Virus record (IMG/VR): IMGVR_UViG_3300026488_000015
Location: 82,526-146,525 of that record
Length of the DNA stretch: 64,000 nt
DNA from: a virus
Strand: one strand, 5' to 3'
Made by a program: the position numbers and the translations under genes. This document shows, piece by piece, positions 53,643 to 62,280 of this stretch. Each line of letters begins with the position of its first letter. The stretch's first letter is position 1. The notes under the pieces are model-generated. The model was not told the origin of the DNA and did no database searches. It saw only the letters and a program-made list of their open reading frames with translations.

Positions 53643-54518
53643 TTAAATTTCTGAGGTGTCAAATTCTTGACCTTTTTTGACCAGTCCAGCGAAACCATCT
53701 TCTTGAACCATTTGATTTACTTCATTGTATGTTTTACTTCCTAACATATAATGATACAGATACATTTTTGCTCTTGTATGGCTATCAAGTTCTAATAGTT
53801 GTCTATACTGAGCGTGAACACTATTTGGATACTCAGCGAACTCGCAATCGTGAAATATAATATCACTTTGTTGAAAATATGTAAGCATCTGATTAGGCGC
53901 GAACTGTGAGTCTCCACTAATAAAAACAGTCTTATCATCATCTTCAAACATTAAACCATAGCTAGGTACAATAGAACGATTATCTACAATATGAACTGTT
54001 TGAATGGGTCTGATTTCTGTACCGTAGAACTCAAAAGTATCATTATTACTCATATACTCTGTATCAAAATATGTCTCTAATGTATTTGTTTGACCTTGAA
54101 TAGATTCTAAACCACCTCTCCAAGTTTTGTCCCAACCATTAAATAAGATAGATTTATGAGCATATAGATTAGGTCTCATTGAACCGAATTCAGTCTTACC
54201 GAAATTAAATACTTCAAAATATGTCTTGAAAGCAATATACTCGATACCACCAGCGTGGTCTCCGTGCAGATGTGAAATGTAAATACTATCTAAATCTTGA
54301 GGTTTTAAACCTGCTTCATCAAGAGCATCAGGAATCGTTGTACCTACATCATAAAGAAGATGTTTTGTTTCTATATTTCTTTGAATCATTCCAGGCATAC
54401 CTGCTGGAGTGTCAATCTTTTTTCTTACTTCAGTATCTTTACTAAGTAAAATATTACTCTGATAGTTTTCTTTCCCTAATACGAAAGCACTACCACTTCC
54501 TAAAAATTTAATCTTCAT
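53643..54518 (-). CDS. Metallo-beta-lactamase-fold hydrolase (RNase Z/phosphodiesterase-like)
   Basis: MKIKFLGSGSAFVLGKENYQ start, HLHGDHAGGIEY (His83, His85, Asp87, His88 as metal ligands), FISGDSQFAP near 205 (Asp ligand) and SHTRAKMYLYHY near 245 (late His). This layout is the RNase Z/phosphodiesterase branch. Phage Apyc1 anti-Pycsar enzymes share this fold and degrade cCMP/cUMP, so an anti-defence role is possible; tRNA processing or a nucleotide phosphodiester are alternatives. 291 aa. Confidence 0.82.
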   Translation of the reverse strand: MKIKFLGSGSAFVLGKENYQSNILLSKDTEVRKKIDTPAGMPGMIQRNIETKHLLYDVGTTIPDALDEAGLKPQDLDSIYISHLHGDHAGGIEYIAFKTYFEVFNFGKTEFGSMRPNLYAHKSILFNGWDKTWRGGLESIQGQTNTLETYFDTEYMSNNDTFEFYGTEIRPIQTVHIVDNRSIVPSYGLMFEDDDKTVFISGDSQFAPNQMLTYFQQSDIIFHDCEFAEYPNSVHAQYRQLLELDSHTRAKMYLYHYMLGSKTYNEVNQMVQEDGFAGLVKKGQEFDTSEI

Positions 54519-54552
54519 TTGTTATCCTTTTTAATAGCAAGTTACATCGATA

Positions 54553-55014
54553 CTAAATACTGCATATTTTTTCTTTTTGGCAAAAATATTGTAAAATACC
54601 ATAAAGATTACTATCTAAAATGAATGAAATTTCATCTATGGTCTCGTGGTTCATTTTATCTGGACATAATTCTTTAATCATAGCAATCTTTAAGTGAGTA
54701 CAAATCATAAAAACATCGGGCGGTGTAATTTCGAGAGCCTCAAACACTTCTAGCATATGAAGCATAACCGGGCATTCACCTATCGGTGATTCTTTATTTG
54801 CTACACCTAGAAAATACTTGATGATGTTAGGCGCAAAAGACTTTCTGAAGCTTTCTTCAGAAAGTTGTGTTTTATAAAATACTTCTTGGACTAAGGGTGC
54901 TGAGAGCCAAGAGTCGATGATTACTTTCTCGCGAGTAGTAATCTCGCCTTCTATAAGTTTTATATTGTGAAACAATGTTTCTCCTTTATGCTGATTGTAG
55001 CTGATTTTGTTCAA
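54553..55014 (-). CDS. Host-like sensor-domain protein (153 aa)
   Basis: All-helical. REKVIIDSWLSAPLVQEVFY, KSFAPNIIKYFLGVANKESP, IGECPVMLHMLEVFE and TIDEISFILDSNLYGILQYF follow the pattern of a domain often found N-terminal to GGDEF or other signalling modules in Campylobacterota. Here it is alone. It may be derived from the host and act as a competitor or partner of host sensors; a GGDEF protein is 7 kb away. Family match is from memory and should be tested. Confidence 0.55.
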   Translation of the reverse strand: MNKISYNQHKGETLFHNIKLIEGEITTREKVIIDSWLSAPLVQEVFYKTQLSEESFRKSFAPNIIKYFLGVANKESPIGECPVMLHMLEVFEALEITPPDVFMICTHLKIAMIKELCPDKMNHETIDEISFILDSNLYGILQYFCQKEKICSI

Positions 55015-55375
55015 AAAAAGTAGTTAAAAAACCACCAACATATTTACCATCATCATCAAGTTCGTTACAATCATATAACATATCGATAAAATAATTTAAT
55101 AAGTATTCAGAAAGTTCTGTGTTCTCATCAGTTCTAAATTGGTGTTTTAATCCAACTGTACCATCATCATTGTAAAGTAACTCGACTCTTACATCGTGGT
55201 CTTCACCGATTACAAACGGATAATCGAAAATAGATACTGGATTCTCACCTGATACCCATAACGGGTGTTCAAACTCTTTATGATATAATGAAAATAAATC
55301 TGCACCATCTTCGATAAGTACTTGAAAGTTTTCTTCGTTCTCTGTGTTTACTGCGTTTTTTAGTTGATTACTCAT
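54986..55375 (-). CDS. Hypothetical acidic protein (129 aa)
   Basis: Acidic beta-rich (HDVRVELLYNDDGTVGLKHQ) with a helix NTELSEYLLNYFIDMLYD. Overlaps the sensor-like gene by 29 bases. Unknown. Confidence 0.72.
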   Translation of the reverse strand: MSNQLKNAVNTENEENFQVLIEDGADLFSLYHKEFEHPLWVSGENPVSIFDYPFVIGEDHDVRVELLYNDDGTVGLKHQFRTDENTELSEYLLNYFIDMLYDCNELDDDGKYVGGFLTTFFEQNQLQSA

Positions 55376-55390
55376 TGTGAGTCCTTTGTT

Positions 55391-55414
55391 TGTTTATATG
55401 TAATATTATAACAT
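55391..55414 (-). promoter_or_regulatory. Recurrent TATAAT promoter
   Basis: Canonical copy with ATAAACA at its 3' end; ahead of the gene at 55375. Confidence 0.78.
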
Positions 55415-55451
55415 ACAAGACCTTAAAGGACACTTAAATACTAGAAAGAAC

Positions 55452-56030
55452 TTAAATTCTTTCTAAAATCACTCTCTCAGCAGATAAATCTCTTACCTCT
55501 GCATCAGATAATGAGAATTTCTCAGGATAACGAATCTTTAGTTTGTTCAAATTAATAGTCCAAACTTTTTCTTTTGTAATGTCGAGTTCTTCTTCAAGAC
55601 TACGAACGAAATAACATAATGAAGCATAAAATCTTGTAACTTGGTCAGCAAGAACATCTTTATCGTATTCTTTACCATAAAACATTGTTTTCTTGCACTT
55701 ATCTAGCATATCAGCAGATTGTGAGATTAGCGTTTTTGGTATACTAGAACAACCAATCTCTAAATCAGACTGAAGGTCGATTCTATCGATACCTAATTCA
55801 TCTAATAATACACCGGTGTACCAAAAAGCATCACCGATTTCTTCAGCAACATTTACAAAATCAATATGACTTCTTTCGTATGCCTCTGAAATCTCACCCA
55901 TTTCTGTTGAGATACCTACAATACCGTGTAACATTCTATTGGTTAAACCAAGAGCTACCGTACTCTCTGATAATGGTGCTTTACTCGATTCAGTTCTTTT
56001 ACATCCGTCTATATATTCTTTTAAATCCAT
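55452..56030 (-). CDS. MazG-like nucleotide pyrophosphohydrolase
   Basis: HGIVGISTEMGEISEAYE (residues 35-52, ExxE metal motif) and NVAEEIGDAFWYTGVLLDEL (59-78, ExxD motif) are the MazG pair; KVWTINLNKLKIRYPEKFSL near 155-175 is the common C-terminal pattern. 192 aa. Cleans dNTP pools or lowers ppGpp indirectly. Just downstream of the leader-peptide gene at 56050-56343. Confidence 0.85.
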   Translation of the reverse strand: MDLKEYIDGCKRTESSKAPLSESTVALGLTNRMLHGIVGISTEMGEISEAYERSHIDFVNVAEEIGDAFWYTGVLLDELGIDRIDLQSDLEIGCSSIPKTLISQSADMLDKCKKTMFYGKEYDKDVLADQVTRFYASLCYFVRSLEEELDITKEKVWTINLNKLKIRYPEKFSLSDAEVRDLSAERVILERI

Positions 56031-56049
56031 TTGTTTCCTTTTAGTTTGT

Positions 56050-56343
56050 TTAACAGTTTTCTAACAGCTCCAACCTAATAAGTTTCATAATTGAATGAAT
56101 TAGGTCTAAAGCTATCTTTTCTTTTTGTGGTTTGTTTAGTTTTGTGTTACGATTAGTAAAACCTTGTAGTAGCATATCATAGCAATCTAACAAAGCATTT
56201 AACTCATCGCAGTTCATCACACTTAAATCGTAGGTAGTAAGAGCATCTATATTATTTATTGTTTTAGAAGACATCTTAAGCCTAAAGGCATCTTTAAATT
56301 CAATACACTTGAAGCTCTCATCTATGAATTCACTAAACTTCAT
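56050..56343 (-). CDS. Protein with capsid-targeting leader (97 aa)
   Basis: Starts MKFSEFIDESFKCIEFKDAF: leader MKFSEFIDE with an I-D-E cleavage site. The rest is helical (TINNIDALTTYDLSVMNCDE) and unrelated to the head cluster. No TATAAATA was found just upstream, so late control is not shown. Overlaps the upstream gene by 11 bases. Confidence 0.72.
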   Translation of the reverse strand: MKFSEFIDESFKCIEFKDAFRLKMSSKTINNIDALTTYDLSVMNCDELNALLDCYDMLLQGFTNRNTKLNKPQKEKIALDLIHSIMKLIRLELLENC

Positions 56344-56596
56344 AGATGCCCTTGATAGTTTTTGATAGTTTACTCACTAGCTCTTTGTATTTCTTTGCTC
56401 GGAGTACACTTTTCCTCTTCTTTGAATCACCTATACTAAATATTTCGTTTAGATTAGCCATATAATAATCTACTTCTTCTGTTGTACATAAATCTTCAAG
56501 GGACATACTTCTTTCAAGATGCTCTATAAATAATTGATTCAGTTCTTCAGATTTCTCAGATTCAATAAGATAATCGACTTCTTCTCTATATGTCAT
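56333..56596 (-). CDS. Hypothetical helical protein (87 aa)
   Basis: Acidic helices (EEVDYLIESEKSEELNQLFI) and a basic end (RKSVLRAKKYKELVSKLSKT). Unknown; couples to the leader-peptide gene. Confidence 0.71.
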   Translation of the reverse strand: MTYREEVDYLIESEKSEELNQLFIEHLERSMSLEDLCTTEEVDYYMANLNEIFSIGDSKKRKSVLRAKKYKELVSKLSKTIKGIYEV

Positions 56597-56606
56597 AATA
56601 ACATCT

Positions 56607-56687
56607 TTAGTTTAGTGAGCCGCATTTAGGGCAGATTGTCTTTTGTTCTTTTTCAGTCTTACATTTTTTACAGATTTCGATTGCCAT
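56607..56687 (-). CDS. Tiny zinc ribbon (26 aa)
   Basis: MAIEICKKCKTEKEQKTICP with KCGSLN gives CxxC-x9-CxxC, a complete zinc ribbon in 26 residues. AAAGGACTCAA precedes the ATG and a promoter copy is upstream. Independently folded mini-ribbons occur, so expression is plausible. Confidence 0.68.
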   Translation of the reverse strand: MAIEICKKCKTEKEQKTICPKCGSLN

Positions 56688-56707
56688 TTGAGTCCTTTGT
56701 TTGTTGA

Positions 56708-56722
56708 TTAGTATTATAACAC
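56708..56722 (-). promoter_or_regulatory. Shortened TATAAT promoter
   Basis: GTGTTATAATACTAAT, ahead of the tiny zinc-ribbon gene. Confidence 0.6.
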
Positions 56723-56745
56723 ATTAGTACTTAATACTGTGAAGC

Positions 56746-59106
56746 CTAAGAACAGCTTTCACACGCGTATTCTTCGGCTCCATCTTTTTGTTGCTTCAAA
56801 TAATAGTAAGTTCGTAAGCCTAAGAAGAACCCATATAAGTGAATTCTCGACATTTCATTAAGTGAATCAGGTCGTTTAATATAAACATTAACTGACTGCG
56901 ATTGGTCTAACCACTTTTGTCTTACTGCCGCATTTTCGATTAACTTGTACATATTACATTCGAAGGCTGGCTTATACCACTGATTGTTCAATCTAAAGTT
57001 GCTAACTAAAGTAGGAATAGTCATTGTGCCCTCTTCCTTGTAGAAGAACTCATTTATAGGTTCAGTTGATTCAGTTGCATTGATAGCTTTACCTGAAGTT
57101 GCTGTAGGCGCAATTGCCATTAACTGTGCATTTCTAATACCATTGATAGATATTTCTTGACCTAGTTTATCCCATCTGTCCATATTTACTTCGTACTTCG
57201 TAAGCTTAGTAGCTTCTTTGTTAGCTTTATGAATAGGTAAGATACCTTTTGACCAATCAGTCTCATAGAATTTCTCGAAACGACCTTTCTCTTTAGCTAG
57301 TTCCATTGATACTGTTGTAATCATAAAGGCTAAATCATCAAATAATTCATCTGTTTTCTCTAACGCTTCTTGCGTATCAATAACGATTTTGTTAAGAGCC
57401 AAATAGTTAGCAAAGTTAAGTACTCCAATACCTAAATATCTGTACATCATATTAGAGTTTTTACCCTCTTTAACTGGATAGTTAGCTTCATCGACCGTAT
57501 TATCAAGAGCTCTTACAAGCGTTCTAATTAACTGCCATTTTTCCTCTTCATCCATATAAAACCATTTTTCAAGATTTACTGAAGAAAGGTTACATAAAGC
57601 AATTTCTCCTGCTGTATATCTCTTAACGATTCTCTTCTCGCCATCTTCCATTGTTACTAGTTCCTCGTTGATAAGCTCACTAGGACGACTTGGTAACAAG
57701 ATTTCAGTACATAGATTACTTGAACCTATATAACGGTTTAGCTGTGTGTTTTCATTAACATTTTCTTCGTGAAATAAGTAAATATTTCCCGTTTCAGAAC
57801 GCTCTTTCATAACCTTAGCCCATAAAGTCCGAGCTTTCACTTTCTTCTTTCTGATACTAGATTTTTGTGAGTACTCTTCATAAATAGCATCAAATTCATC
57901 TCCATACACACCAATTAATTTAGGTGTATCTTTCGGGTCGAATAAGAATATCTCACCATCTTCAATAATCTTGTTAATGAAAAGTCTATTAAGCTTAATA
58001 GCATATTGTAAACCTCTAGCACGATTCTCATCTGTACCACCATTAGATTTAAGTGATAGCATATCATCGACATCTAAATGCCACCAAGAGAAATATACAG
58101 CTAATGCACCTGGTCGTTTACCACCTTGATTCCAAGCTTTCATAATCGATTCATAGAATTTCATAAATGGAACTGGTCCTGATGAATATCCTTGTGTACC
58201 CTCAATATATGAACCTTTAGCTCTCATTGAAGAAGCATCTAGTGCTGTTCCACCCTTGTACTTTGAGTAAATACCTAAGTTTTTACCAGTGTCTAGGATG
58301 TTGTGTGAGTCATCGCTTAGTGTATTTAATACACAACTAGATAACTGTTGTCCCGGTGTTAAAGCGTTAAGGATAATAGGTGTAGCTACTGTGTATTCGT
58401 GCTTCGATATAGCATCGTACTCTTCGATAACTTTTGCTACTCTGTCTTCTTCATTAATCATAAGAGCCATTGCAACTCTCATATAAGATATTTGAGGAAG
58501 TTCAAGTTTCTTAGTCTTTGTGTAATTTAAACAATATTTGTCGAAAAATGTTACTAGACCTTTATAGTTAAAAATTAAATCTCTCTCAGGTTTAAGAGCA
58601 TCATTAAGTGCTATGATTTCATCTACTGTGTATTTCATTACAGAAACTTTATCATAAATCTTGTTTTCAACACCTTTATCCATAATATCTAAAAGAGAAG
58701 GATATTCTTTATGATTACTAATGTTATAAGTTTCTTTATAGTAAGACAATAATTGTAGTTTTGCTGCAACCATTTCCCAAGCTGGGTTTAACATACTAAT
58801 CTTATTAACAGCAGTAACGATTAACTGTTGGTACATATCTTGAATCTTAATCTTTTTATGAAGTTTAATTTCAGTATCTCTAAGAAGTTCTTCTTTCATA
58901 AATTCATTAGGACAAGCCCACTCTAAAACTTTATCAAGCTTCTTAGGCTTAAATGGTTCTTCGTGACCTTTTCTTTTAATAATGATAATCTTATTAGCTT
59001 TCATTGCATCTTGATTACTAATTTCAATGCTCTCTTTATTTTGGACAGCATTGTTAAGGCCTGCTAGTGAGACCTTATTGTATCTTTTTTGTTTGTTTTT
59101 ACTCAT
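56746..59106 (-). CDS. nrdA: Class I ribonucleotide reductase, large subunit
   Basis: Reduces ribonucleoside diphosphates. Residues 40-130 form an ATP-cone allosteric domain; LSSCVLNT has Cys258; NLCTEI has Asn464, Cys466 and Glu468, the radical site; Cys505 (ALCNLSS) completes the redox pair; the C-terminal CESCS holds the shuttle cysteines. Length 786 aa is normal. Overlaps nrdB by 8 bases, so the two are co-translated. No intron or intein interrupts it. Confidence 0.96.
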   Translation of the reverse strand: MSKNKQKRYNKVSLAGLNNAVQNKESIEISNQDAMKANKIIIIKRKGHEEPFKPKKLDKVLEWACPNEFMKEELLRDTEIKLHKKIKIQDMYQQLIVTAVNKISMLNPAWEMVAAKLQLLSYYKETYNISNHKEYPSLLDIMDKGVENKIYDKVSVMKYTVDEIIALNDALKPERDLIFNYKGLVTFFDKYCLNYTKTKKLELPQISYMRVAMALMINEEDRVAKVIEEYDAISKHEYTVATPIILNALTPGQQLSSCVLNTLSDDSHNILDTGKNLGIYSKYKGGTALDASSMRAKGSYIEGTQGYSSGPVPFMKFYESIMKAWNQGGKRPGALAVYFSWWHLDVDDMLSLKSNGGTDENRARGLQYAIKLNRLFINKIIEDGEIFLFDPKDTPKLIGVYGDEFDAIYEEYSQKSSIRKKKVKARTLWAKVMKERSETGNIYLFHEENVNENTQLNRYIGSSNLCTEILLPSRPSELINEELVTMEDGEKRIVKRYTAGEIALCNLSSVNLEKWFYMDEEEKWQLIRTLVRALDNTVDEANYPVKEGKNSNMMYRYLGIGVLNFANYLALNKIVIDTQEALEKTDELFDDLAFMITTVSMELAKEKGRFEKFYETDWSKGILPIHKANKEATKLTKYEVNMDRWDKLGQEISINGIRNAQLMAIAPTATSGKAINATESTEPINEFFYKEEGTMTIPTLVSNFRLNNQWYKPAFECNMYKLIENAAVRQKWLDQSQSVNVYIKRPDSLNEMSRIHLYGFFLGLRTYYYLKQQKDGAEEYACESCS

Positions 59107-60304
59107 TTGAGCTCCTTACATCTTCATCGATTAATTGCTTAACTTCGATATTAATATCATTGATACTTTCTCGATAGAATTTCTTGAAAATTTCTTTTCT
59201 ATCTTCTGGAATAAACGAGAAATCATCTGACATATCATCTTGCATAATACCGATTGAATATGCAGTTCCTTCAGCTTCTTGTTGTGCTGTGTTGTCTTTG
59301 TTAATATCTTTGTAAGACTCAAACCATTGTACAACATCTGTTTTTTCTTGCCCGAATGCCTTCTCGACACCGATTGATGCTAATCTATCATCAACATAGT
59401 ATTTCATAAACTGCTCAACAACCGGCTCAGTAAGAGTAGGAATATCTCCAAAACTTAATAAGTATCTAGTAAATTCCATTTCATCTTTAAGCACATCTGT
59501 GAATACTTTTGTAGCCATTTCAGTAAACCAATCAGATTTAATAAGGTCCGAGAACCCTTCATCTGTACTTCTTCTAAGAATCTGAATAGTACCCGAAATC
59601 ATCGAGGTATGTAAATCTTCATCAAAGTTGATAAGTTTAATGATTCTAGCAGCGCCTTGAATTTTGTTGTTATAAGAGTTGTTAATAATATAAGTAACCA
59701 AAAATGATACTTGAAACTTAATTCCCTCTAAAGCAAGAATACTAACTAATAGCTCTAAGATTAATTTTTTCTTCTCTGTTTCATCTGTGATGCTATCAAT
59801 ATTCTTTACACGAGCATAAAGTTTGATTTCTTTATCTACACGCTTTTGAATCTCAGGATAGTCACCAATCTTATCAAAGATTACGCTTGAATCAGCAAAT
59901 ATCCCTCTAAGAATATGAGAATAGCTAAGTGAGTGTATTAACTCGAAATAACCTTGAGTCTTGAACATAGCTTCAAATTCTGGGTTCGTACATAGAGAAG
60001 CAAGTACTTCCTCTAAACCACTGTTTTGTGCTGAGTCCATTAATGTCTGAAACAACCATATCCTAATCATCACTTCTTGAATAAATTCAGGTAGCTCAAA
60101 GAATTTGATGGCATCACTAGTCATCGAAATTTCTTTGGGATTCCAAAACGCATTTCTTTGTTTTTCTTCCATTGTAACAGCAAATTTATAAGTTGGATTG
60201 TCGTATCGTTGAAAACCTGAATATTCACCGAAGAATATTTTTTCTTTCTGTTTTTCAGGTACTAGGTTTGTAGTACATAAAATTGTTTTGCAAGAACTGC
60301 CCAT
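59099..60304 (-). CDS. nrdB: Class I ribonucleotide reductase, small subunit
   Basis: Ferritin-like radical subunit. FELIHSLSYSHIL places metal ligands Glu121 and His124 and radical Tyr128; ALEGIKFQVSFL supplies another Glu, and FDEDLHTSM the last Glu and His. C-terminal acidic tail docks into NrdA. 401 aa, slightly long. ATGA-type coupling with nrdA. Confidence 0.95.
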   Translation of the reverse strand: MGSSCKTILCTTNLVPEKQKEKIFFGEYSGFQRYDNPTYKFAVTMEEKQRNAFWNPKEISMTSDAIKFFELPEFIQEVMIRIWLFQTLMDSAQNSGLEEVLASLCTNPEFEAMFKTQGYFELIHSLSYSHILRGIFADSSVIFDKIGDYPEIQKRVDKEIKLYARVKNIDSITDETEKKKLILELLVSILALEGIKFQVSFLVTYIINNSYNNKIQGAARIIKLINFDEDLHTSMISGTIQILRRSTDEGFSDLIKSDWFTEMATKVFTDVLKDEMEFTRYLLSFGDIPTLTEPVVEQFMKYYVDDRLASIGVEKAFGQEKTDVVQWFESYKDINKDNTAQQEAEGTAYSIGIMQDDMSDDFSFIPEDRKEIFKKFYRESINDINIEVKQLIDEDVRSSNE

Positions 60305-60334
60305 TTATTTTCCTTTTTGTAGTAACTTTATTTA

Positions 60335-60724
60335 TCAGTCCTTGAGGTCTTCTAACATTTGCTCTCGTTCTTCTGGTGTTTGATTTTTATGAAAATCTGC
60401 TATCTCTTTCTCTTGCAACCCAATGTTTCCTTGAATATACTCGTTTGTATGATTCAGGATACCATAAGAATCGCCTAGACAAATAGCATAAACTTCATCT
60501 TTTGCTGCTTCATCTAATTCTTGATACTCACTAGTAATTGTTGAGTTAGCTTTCTTAAAATATCGTTTAAAAGTCTTTTTCGTACCTTTAAATACTATAC
60601 CCTCTCCAATCTCACCTTCACCAGTATTATCAAGATTTTCTTTTGATGATACATATACACACATTTTGCTATCACTATAAAGAAGCTCTACGACTTCTTT
60701 AGTTTTTTTATTCACATATAACAT
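60335..60724 (-). CDS. Hypothetical protein (129 aa)
   Basis: Beta front (YVNKKTKEVVELLYSDSKMC), Gly-rich turn, basic helix (KKTFKRYFKKANS) and acidic C-terminal helix (NQTPEEREQMLEDLKD). Between clpP and nrdB. Unknown. Confidence 0.74.
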   Translation of the reverse strand: MLYVNKKTKEVVELLYSDSKMCVYVSSKENLDNTGEGEIGEGIVFKGTKKTFKRYFKKANSTITSEYQELDEAAKDEVYAICLGDSYGILNHTNEYIQGNIGLQEKEIADFHKNQTPEEREQMLEDLKD

Positions 60725-60725
60725 T

Positions 60726-61367
60726 TTACTTTCCTACGACTTTATCTGCGAGACCCATTTCAATTGCTTCTTCAGCAGATAACCATCTATCTCTTGAAGT
60801 AAATTCTGTAAATGATTCTAAATTAAATTCAGTCATTCTTGTTTTCTCTAAGATGATTGCTTTACCATTTTCTGTGATTTTGTCTTTTGAATTATCAAAC
60901 ATAATACTATGTAATCTTTCTTGAAGAAATTCTGTTTCTTTCATATCGATTCTTTGGTCGTGTACTGTACCACCCGTACCACTTGAAACTGAATGAATCA
61001 TTACTCTTGCTTCTGGTGTAACTGCTCTAATACCAGTACCACTCGATAATAAGAAAGCACCCATTGATGCCGCCATACCTGAAACGATAATGTTTACTTT
61101 ACATTTTAGTGAGTTAATAGTATCAAAGATGGCAAGACCATCATAAACTGACCCACCTGGAGAGTTTACATATAAATTAATATCTTTTGTATTGTCTACA
61201 CTATCTAAGTACATAAGTTGCATATTTACAAAGTAAGCCATTTCAGAAGAAACGCCTCCATTTAAAAAAACTATTCTATCTTGAATTAATCTACTTGGTA
61301 AATCAAACTGTGTTTTCGCTCTTCCATCATTCTCTATTACCGATGGTAAAAATGTCATTGTATTCAT
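60726..61367 (-). CDS. clpP: ClpP-family serine protease
   Basis: Catalytic triad Ser101 (SGMAASMGAF), His125 (ARVMIHSVSSG) and Asp193 (TSRDRWLSAEEA). LYVNSPGGSVYDGLAIFDTI (65-84) is the substrate-strand region. The 213-residue size and the Gly-Gly-Thr stretch after His fit a tetradecamer-forming ClpP rather than a capsid-type S14 prohead protease. It needs an AAA+ partner, probably host ClpX or ClpA. Presence with SmpB and a possible SspB-like adaptor suggests control of protein turnover; a virion maturation role is an alternative. Confidence 0.9.
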   Translation of the reverse strand: MNTMTFLPSVIENDGRAKTQFDLPSRLIQDRIVFLNGGVSSEMAYFVNMQLMYLDSVDNTKDINLYVNSPGGSVYDGLAIFDTINSLKCKVNIIVSGMAASMGAFLLSSGTGIRAVTPEARVMIHSVSSGTGGTVHDQRIDMKETEFLQERLHSIMFDNSKDKITENGKAIILEKTRMTEFNLESFTEFTSRDRWLSAEEAIEMGLADKVVGK

Positions 61368-61397
61368 ATCTTTCCTTTAATTTGTTGTTTGTTGAAG

Positions 61398-61411
61398 TAG
61401 TATTATAACAT
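61398..61411 (-). promoter_or_regulatory. Shortened TATAAT promoter
   Basis: TATGTTATAATACTAC ahead of clpP, without the CATATAAAG side. Confidence 0.65.
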
Positions 61412-61427
61412 ACCAGGACTTAATTTT

Positions 61428-61568
61428 CTAATCTTTCTCGATTGTCGTGTCACCGTTCGTACTTTTGTTGTTTTTGATTTCTGTCTTCACTTCATCAGCA
61501 GCAGACACGAATGCTGTGATAACGATAAACATAACCAAAAATAATATAACCATAAAAAATACTAGCAT
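61428..61568 (-). CDS. Small membrane or secreted protein (46 aa)
   Basis: MLVFFMVILFLVMFIVITAF, then SAADE: a hydrophobic helix ending in a possible signal-peptidase site, and a 20-residue polar tail. The ATG overlaps the GGDEF stop, so it is coupled to that gene and could anchor or modulate it. Confidence 0.66.
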   Translation of the reverse strand: MLVFFMVILFLVMFIVITAFVSAADEVKTEIKNNKSTNGDTTIEKD

Positions 61569-62086
61569 CTTTCAATTTCTCCTCTCTTGTTTTTCTTGTT
61601 TACTAATATACCGTCTGCTAGATTAAACATATCTTCTATATTTGTGAGCTTGTCTACAATAGTGCTTGACAACCCGTATTCAGAAGATGATATAGCTTCT
61701 AGCTTATCAGAAGTATCTTGCGTTTCTACGCCTTGTTTAAGGATGAAAAATTCATCACCTGATGTCCTATATATTTCAGAACAAGGGAAGGTCGATTGTA
61801 GTTCGCTGGCTACATCCTTGATGAACTCATCACCCGCTAGAAAACCTCTTTCTCTGTTGATAGCGTGTAAACCATTCAAATCAACAATACCTAACATAAA
61901 ATCACGACTAAAATACACATACTCGTGCCACAGCTCATCCAATCTACGATTAAAATCCAAACGACCTTTGAGGTTAGTCATTGAACAATATTTGTATTCT
62001 TTAATCTGAATCTTAAGCTTTTCATTCTCTGCCTGTAGCCTATGCATTTCGTCCATCATTTCTTCGTTAGTCATTTCGCTATTCAT
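61562..62086 (-). CDS. GGDEF-domain protein (diguanylate cyclase candidate)
   Basis: Residues 1-30 form a coiled coil, which usually dimerises these enzymes. MTNLKGRLDFNRRL (about 36-49) is the DPLTGLxNRR start of the domain, VDLNGLHAINRERGFLAGDE (near 70-90) the Mg/GTP-binding segment, and RTSGDEFFIL (near 109) the active loop, SGDEF instead of GGDEF; SGDEF can be active. No RxxD inhibitory site is seen five residues upstream. It would make c-di-GMP, which slows swimming. Phage-encoded GGDEF proteins are rare. Ends in a short basic tail; 174 aa. Confidence 0.85.
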   Translation of the reverse strand: MNSEMTNEEMMDEMHRLQAENEKLKIQIKEYKYCSMTNLKGRLDFNRRLDELWHEYVYFSRDFMLGIVDLNGLHAINRERGFLAGDEFIKDVASELQSTFPCSEIYRTSGDEFFILKQGVETQDTSDKLEAISSSEYGLSSTIVDKLTNIEDMFNLADGILVNKKNKRGEIERC

Positions 62087-62280
62087 TAGAGAGTTTTACC
62101 ACACCAAGAACAACTAAACGAATAATGCCATTTACCCGTTGTCGGTGAGATATTTTTATAATGAATATATAATTCATTAGTATCACAAGATTTACAACCA
62201 GTACCCCATACATAATTTTTCCATATAAGGAGCGTTTCTGCTTCGATAATACTAATTTTTGTGTTTATTTGTTTAAACAT
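62086..62280 (-). CDS. Zinc-ribbon protein (64 aa)
   Basis: CKSCDTNELYIHYKNISPTT and FSCSWCGKTL make a CxxC...CxxC site spanning residues 29-61. One-base overlap with the GGDEF gene, so the two are coupled. Unknown role. Confidence 0.75.
   Translation of the reverse strand: MFKQINTKISIIEAETLLIWKNYVWGTGCKSCDTNELYIHYKNISPTTGKWHYSFSCSWCGKTL

Noticed and set aside
60726-61367. ClpP as the prohead protease
   Set aside because: The sequence has the bacterial ClpP triad and spacing and a promoter of the early/middle type, and it is not next to capsid genes; a different, gp21-like protease is expected outside the window.
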